In this document: one piece after another, positions 62,122 to 64,000 of the stretch | Layout of the letters: each line of letters starts with the position of its first letter | Position numbering within the stretch: position 1 is the stretch's first letter | NCBI GenBank assembly: GCA_902611465.1 | Contig: CACLZS010000003.1 | Location: 1 to 64,000, forward strand | DNA: 64,000 nt | From: an uncultured Pelagibacteraceae bacterium | GTDB taxonomy: Bacteria; Pseudomonadota; Alphaproteobacteria; Pelagibacterales; Pelagibacteraceae | Direction of reading: 5' to 3' | The notes under the pieces: generated by a model | The model's input: only the letters and a program-made list of their open reading frames with translations | Told to the model about the DNA's origin: nothing | The model's database searches: none | Made by a program: the position numbers and the translations under genes

Positions 62122-62797
62122 AACCGCTCTTATACTCTGCGCTGGATTTGGGAAGAGAGTACAACCGATTACAGATAGTTTGCCCAAGCCATTAATAGTT
62201 TATAAAAATGAAACTTTATTAGAAAATACAATTAATTTTCTTGTTAAGATAAAAATTAAAAAAATCAAAATTAATGTTTTTTATTTAAAAGAAAAGATAA
62301 TTGATTTTATTAACAGTAAAAATTTTCCAATAAATATTGAAATTGTAGATGATGGTGAGACAATCTTAGGAACAGGAGGTGGTACTTTAAGTCTAATTAA
62401 AAAATCTTATGAGGATGATGTTTTAGTAATCAATCCAGATACGATTTGGAATGACAGTTACGTCAAATCAATTTTCGAAATGGAGAAAATGTACTTTGAA
62501 AAAAAAATAAAAAATATTTTATTAATTGTAAATAACTTGACATGTTTCGATAAAAGATTTAATGGAGATTTTGAGATTAAAAACAATATCCTTCTAAAAG
62601 AAAAAATAAATAATTTTAAATATACTGGATGTCAGATATTCAACAAGGAATTAATATCACACAAACAATTAAATTATTTTCCAATATCTGAAATATGGGA
62701 TGAACTTTTAAGAGAAAGCAAACTTTATGGTTATGAGCATAAAGGTGAATTTAAGCATTTAACTGATTTTGAAATATACGAAAAATTATTTATTTAG
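62111..62797 (+). CDS. murU: MurU-like N-acetylmuramate-1-phosphate uridylyltransferase
   Basis: NTP-transferase of about 228 residues. The nucleotide-binding start is ALILCAGFGKRVQPITDSLP with KPLI. VDDGETILGTGGGTLSLI near 86-103 and VINPDTIWNDSY supply base and metal binding. In the AmgK-MurU pathway it makes UDP-MurNAc directly, bypassing fosfomycin-sensitive MurA. I place the start at the ATG at 62111 (MKIKTALI), because the family begins just before the AGFGKR motif; an upstream ATG at 62087 adds eight residues inside amgK. It overlaps amgK by 11 bases and gpmA, on the other strand, by four at its end. Confidence 0.85.
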   Translation: MKIKTALILCAGFGKRVQPITDSLPKPLIVYKNETLLENTINFLVKIKIKKIKINVFYLKEKIIDFINSKNFPINIEIVDDGETILGTGGGTLSLIKKSYEDDVLVINPDTIWNDSYVKSIFEMEKMYFEKKIKNILLIVNNLTCFDKRFNGDFEIKNNILLKEKINNFKYTGCQIFNKELISHKQLNYFPISEIWDELLRESKLYGYEHKGEFKHLTDFEIYEKLFI

Positions 62798-63504
62798 AAA
62801 ACTAAAAGATCTTTTGCTCTATCTTTATCTAAATACCTTGCATTCTTAATCTTTCCTTTTTCAAATATAATCAATAGAGGATTGCCAGTTGGTATTTCCA
62901 AACTCGAAATATTTTCATTATCTAAATTAAATATATATTTACATAATGATCTTATTGAATTTCCATGAGCCGATACAATAATATTTTTATCTAATTTAGG
63001 TTCAATATTTTTTTTGTAAAAAGGTATCACTCTTTCATAAGTATTTTTTAATGACTCTGTATCTGGAATTTTATCTTTTGGAACATTTTTATATATATTA
63101 ATATTTAATGGATGATATGGGCTAGTTTTTTTTAGTGGCTCAGGCGGGTTATTCCAGGATCTTCTAAAAGTATGAATTTTTTCTTCTCCATAAAGTTTCC
63201 TCATTTCATCTTTATTTAAACCTGTTAACGCTCCATAGTGCCTCTCATTTAGCTCCCAAGCATTAACAACATTTTGATCTTTAATTCTCATAGTATTGAG
63301 AATTAAATTTAGTGTTTCGATCGATCTAGTCTGTAATGATGTATAAAAATAAGATAATTCAAGGTTTAATTCCTTTATTAATTCTCCAGCCTTACAAGCT
63401 TCAAGTTTGCCCTTGGCAGCTAAACCTACATCTACCCAGCCAGTAAAACGGTTTTCTAGGTTCCATTCGCTTTGTCCGTGTCTAACAAGTATTAAATTAT
63501 TCAT
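62794..63504 (-). CDS. gpmA: Phosphoglycerate mutase, 2,3-bisphosphoglycerate-dependent
   Basis: Interconverts 3- and 2-phosphoglycerate. The phosphohistidine motif is LILVRHGQSEWNLENRFTGW with His9. TSLQTRSIETLNLIL, WELNERHYGALTGLNK and the second histidine in IVSAHGNSIRSL are all present. At 236 residues it is the compact dPGM type. SYHPLNINIYKNVPKDKIPD-like spacing between the PP motifs also fits. Its gene stands alone, convergent with murU and divergent from the DUF1476 gene, with a 64-base gap that should contain both promoters. Confidence 0.95.
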   Translation of the reverse strand: MNNLILVRHGQSEWNLENRFTGWVDVGLAAKGKLEACKAGELIKELNLELSYFYTSLQTRSIETLNLILNTMRIKDQNVVNAWELNERHYGALTGLNKDEMRKLYGEEKIHTFRRSWNNPPEPLKKTSPYHPLNINIYKNVPKDKIPDTESLKNTYERVIPFYKKNIEPKLDKNIIVSAHGNSIRSLCKYIFNLDNENISSLEIPTGNPLLIIFEKGKIKNARYLDKDRAKDLLVF

Positions 63505-63568
63505 AAATTTAACACAAATATAAATTAAATTAGATTGACATAAAGCTAAATCTTTTTAATTTATTACA

Positions 63569-63877
63569 ATGAGTTCATTTGAAGATAGAAAAAAAAGTTT
63601 CGAAAAGAAATTTGCTCACGATCAAGAGCTTCAATTCAAAGTTAGTGCTAGAAGGAATAAATATTTAGGTGAATGGGTATCTCAAATATTAAGTTATAAT
63701 CCAGATCAAGAAAAAGAGTACATTCAATCAGTAATAAAAGCAGATTTTGCTGAAGCAGGAGATCAAGACGTTTTTCGAAAAATTAAAGAGGATTTGAAAG
63801 AAAAAAACGTATCAGATGAAGATCTTCGAAAAAAAATGGACGAATTAAATGAAAAAGCAAAAACTGATTTTAATTAG
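63569..63877 (+). CDS. DUF1476 protein, F1-ATPase zeta inhibitor
   Basis: Small four-helix protein of 102 residues. MSSFEDRKKSFEKKFAHDQE is the characteristic N-terminus, followed by ARRNKYLGEWVSQ and SVIKADFAEAGDQDVFRKI. In Paracoccus and other alphaproteobacteria this family is the zeta subunit that blocks reverse rotation of F1-ATPase by inserting its N-terminal inhibitory region. The target enzyme, atpHAGDC, lies about 33 kb upstream in this window. The N-terminus is free of extra sequence, as required for inhibition. The next gene starts inside its 3' end. Confidence 0.85.
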   Translation: MSSFEDRKKSFEKKFAHDQELQFKVSARRNKYLGEWVSQILSYNPDQEKEYIQSVIKADFAEAGDQDVFRKIKEDLKEKNVSDEDLRKKMDELNEKAKTDFN

Positions 63878-64000
63878 TTTTTTTTTCTTCTTATTTAACA
63901 TTAATCCCTTATTGTCTTCAGAACAAAATTATTTGTTAATCTCAGGCAAACCAAAAATTACAGATGGTGATACAATTAAGATTAATAATAAAAAAATTCG
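63849..64000 (+). CDS. Thermonuclease-like secreted protein, 3' end outside window
   Basis: An ATG at 63849, inside the 3' end of the DUF1476 gene in another frame, opens a frame that continues past the window. It starts MKKQKLILISFFFFLF, a signal peptide of about 24 residues ending near LLSS. Then KPKITDGDTIKINNKKIR matches the start of the staphylococcal-nuclease fold (the DGDTI motif, where Asp binds calcium in the model enzyme). Only 50 codons are visible, so the family is suggested rather than proven. Confidence 0.6.
   Translation, partial: MKKQKLILISFFFFLFNINPLLSSEQNYLLISGKPKITDGDTIKINNKKI

Overview
The window looks like a SAR11-clade alphaproteobacterium (a Candidatus Pelagibacter relative). 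It is very AT-rich, about 70% A+T by eye, and extremely compact: most neighbouring genes overlap or sit within 30 bases. It carries the SAR11 signature dmdA next to its partner genes, a class I lysyl-tRNA synthetase, and gene orders typical of alphaproteobacteria. I see no tRNA or rRNA genes, insertion sequences, prophage or CRISPR array. No gene-free stretch exceeds 300 bases; the longest is the roughly 200-base metX/hisC divergent region, which holds a SAM-II riboswitch.

Layout. 1-9972: the end of trmD, then rplS and leuCDB, then a DMSP block dmdC-dmdB-dmdA placed between leuB and asd. 9962-23370: respiratory and TCA genes sdhCDAB, mmsA, mdh, sucCDAB and lpd, all on the plus strand. 23390-30232: priA and the F1 part of ATP synthase, atpHAGDC. 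30221-36753 (minus): a housekeeping operon read rplU-rpmA-obgE-proB-proA-nadD-rsfS-ctpA-rppH. 36819-39235 (minus): gloB, metW and metX under a SAM-II riboswitch. 39437-41414: a HisC-family aminotransferase and an arogenate/prephenate dehydrogenase. 41411-44968 (minus): trkH, an AmpG-like permease and an NlpC/P60 hydrolase. 45055-48529: class I LysRS, pyrD, rpmB and a queuosine-precursor-type transporter. 48531-52692 (minus): a polyamine cluster with an ornithine-type decarboxylase, a deoxyhypusine-synthase-like protein, a frameshifted aguB and aguA. 52837-57156: a RegA/ActR regulator, an ABC ATPase and polA. 57207-62797: chvI-chvG, ahcY, tsaE, amgK and murU. 62794-64000: gpmA, the DUF1476/F1 zeta inhibitor and the start of a thermonuclease-like protein.

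How the genes work together. The central block gives succinate oxidation, the 2-oxoglutarate dehydrogenase complex, succinyl-CoA synthetase and malate dehydrogenase, feeding the respiratory chain and the F1 ATPase. The zeta inhibitor of that ATPase is encoded about 33 kb away. The dmd genes take sulfur and carbon from algal DMSP. MetX/MetW and AhcY handle methionine synthesis and the methyl cycle. AmpG, AmgK and MurU suggest recycling of peptidoglycan sugars.

Most interesting points. (1) The leader of the decarboxylase gene holds an intrinsic-terminator hairpin whose arm sequences recur as a palindrome over the start codon; this looks like a regulatory switch in front of a polyamine operon. 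(2) The SAM-II aptamer of metX can form an exclusive alternative helix with downstream sequence. (3) aguB is broken by one extra A in an eight-A run. (4) Several streamlining scars appear where genes usual in alphaproteobacterial synteny are missing, such as hprK/EIIA/HPr between chvG and ahcY, and rlmH between rsfS and ctpA.
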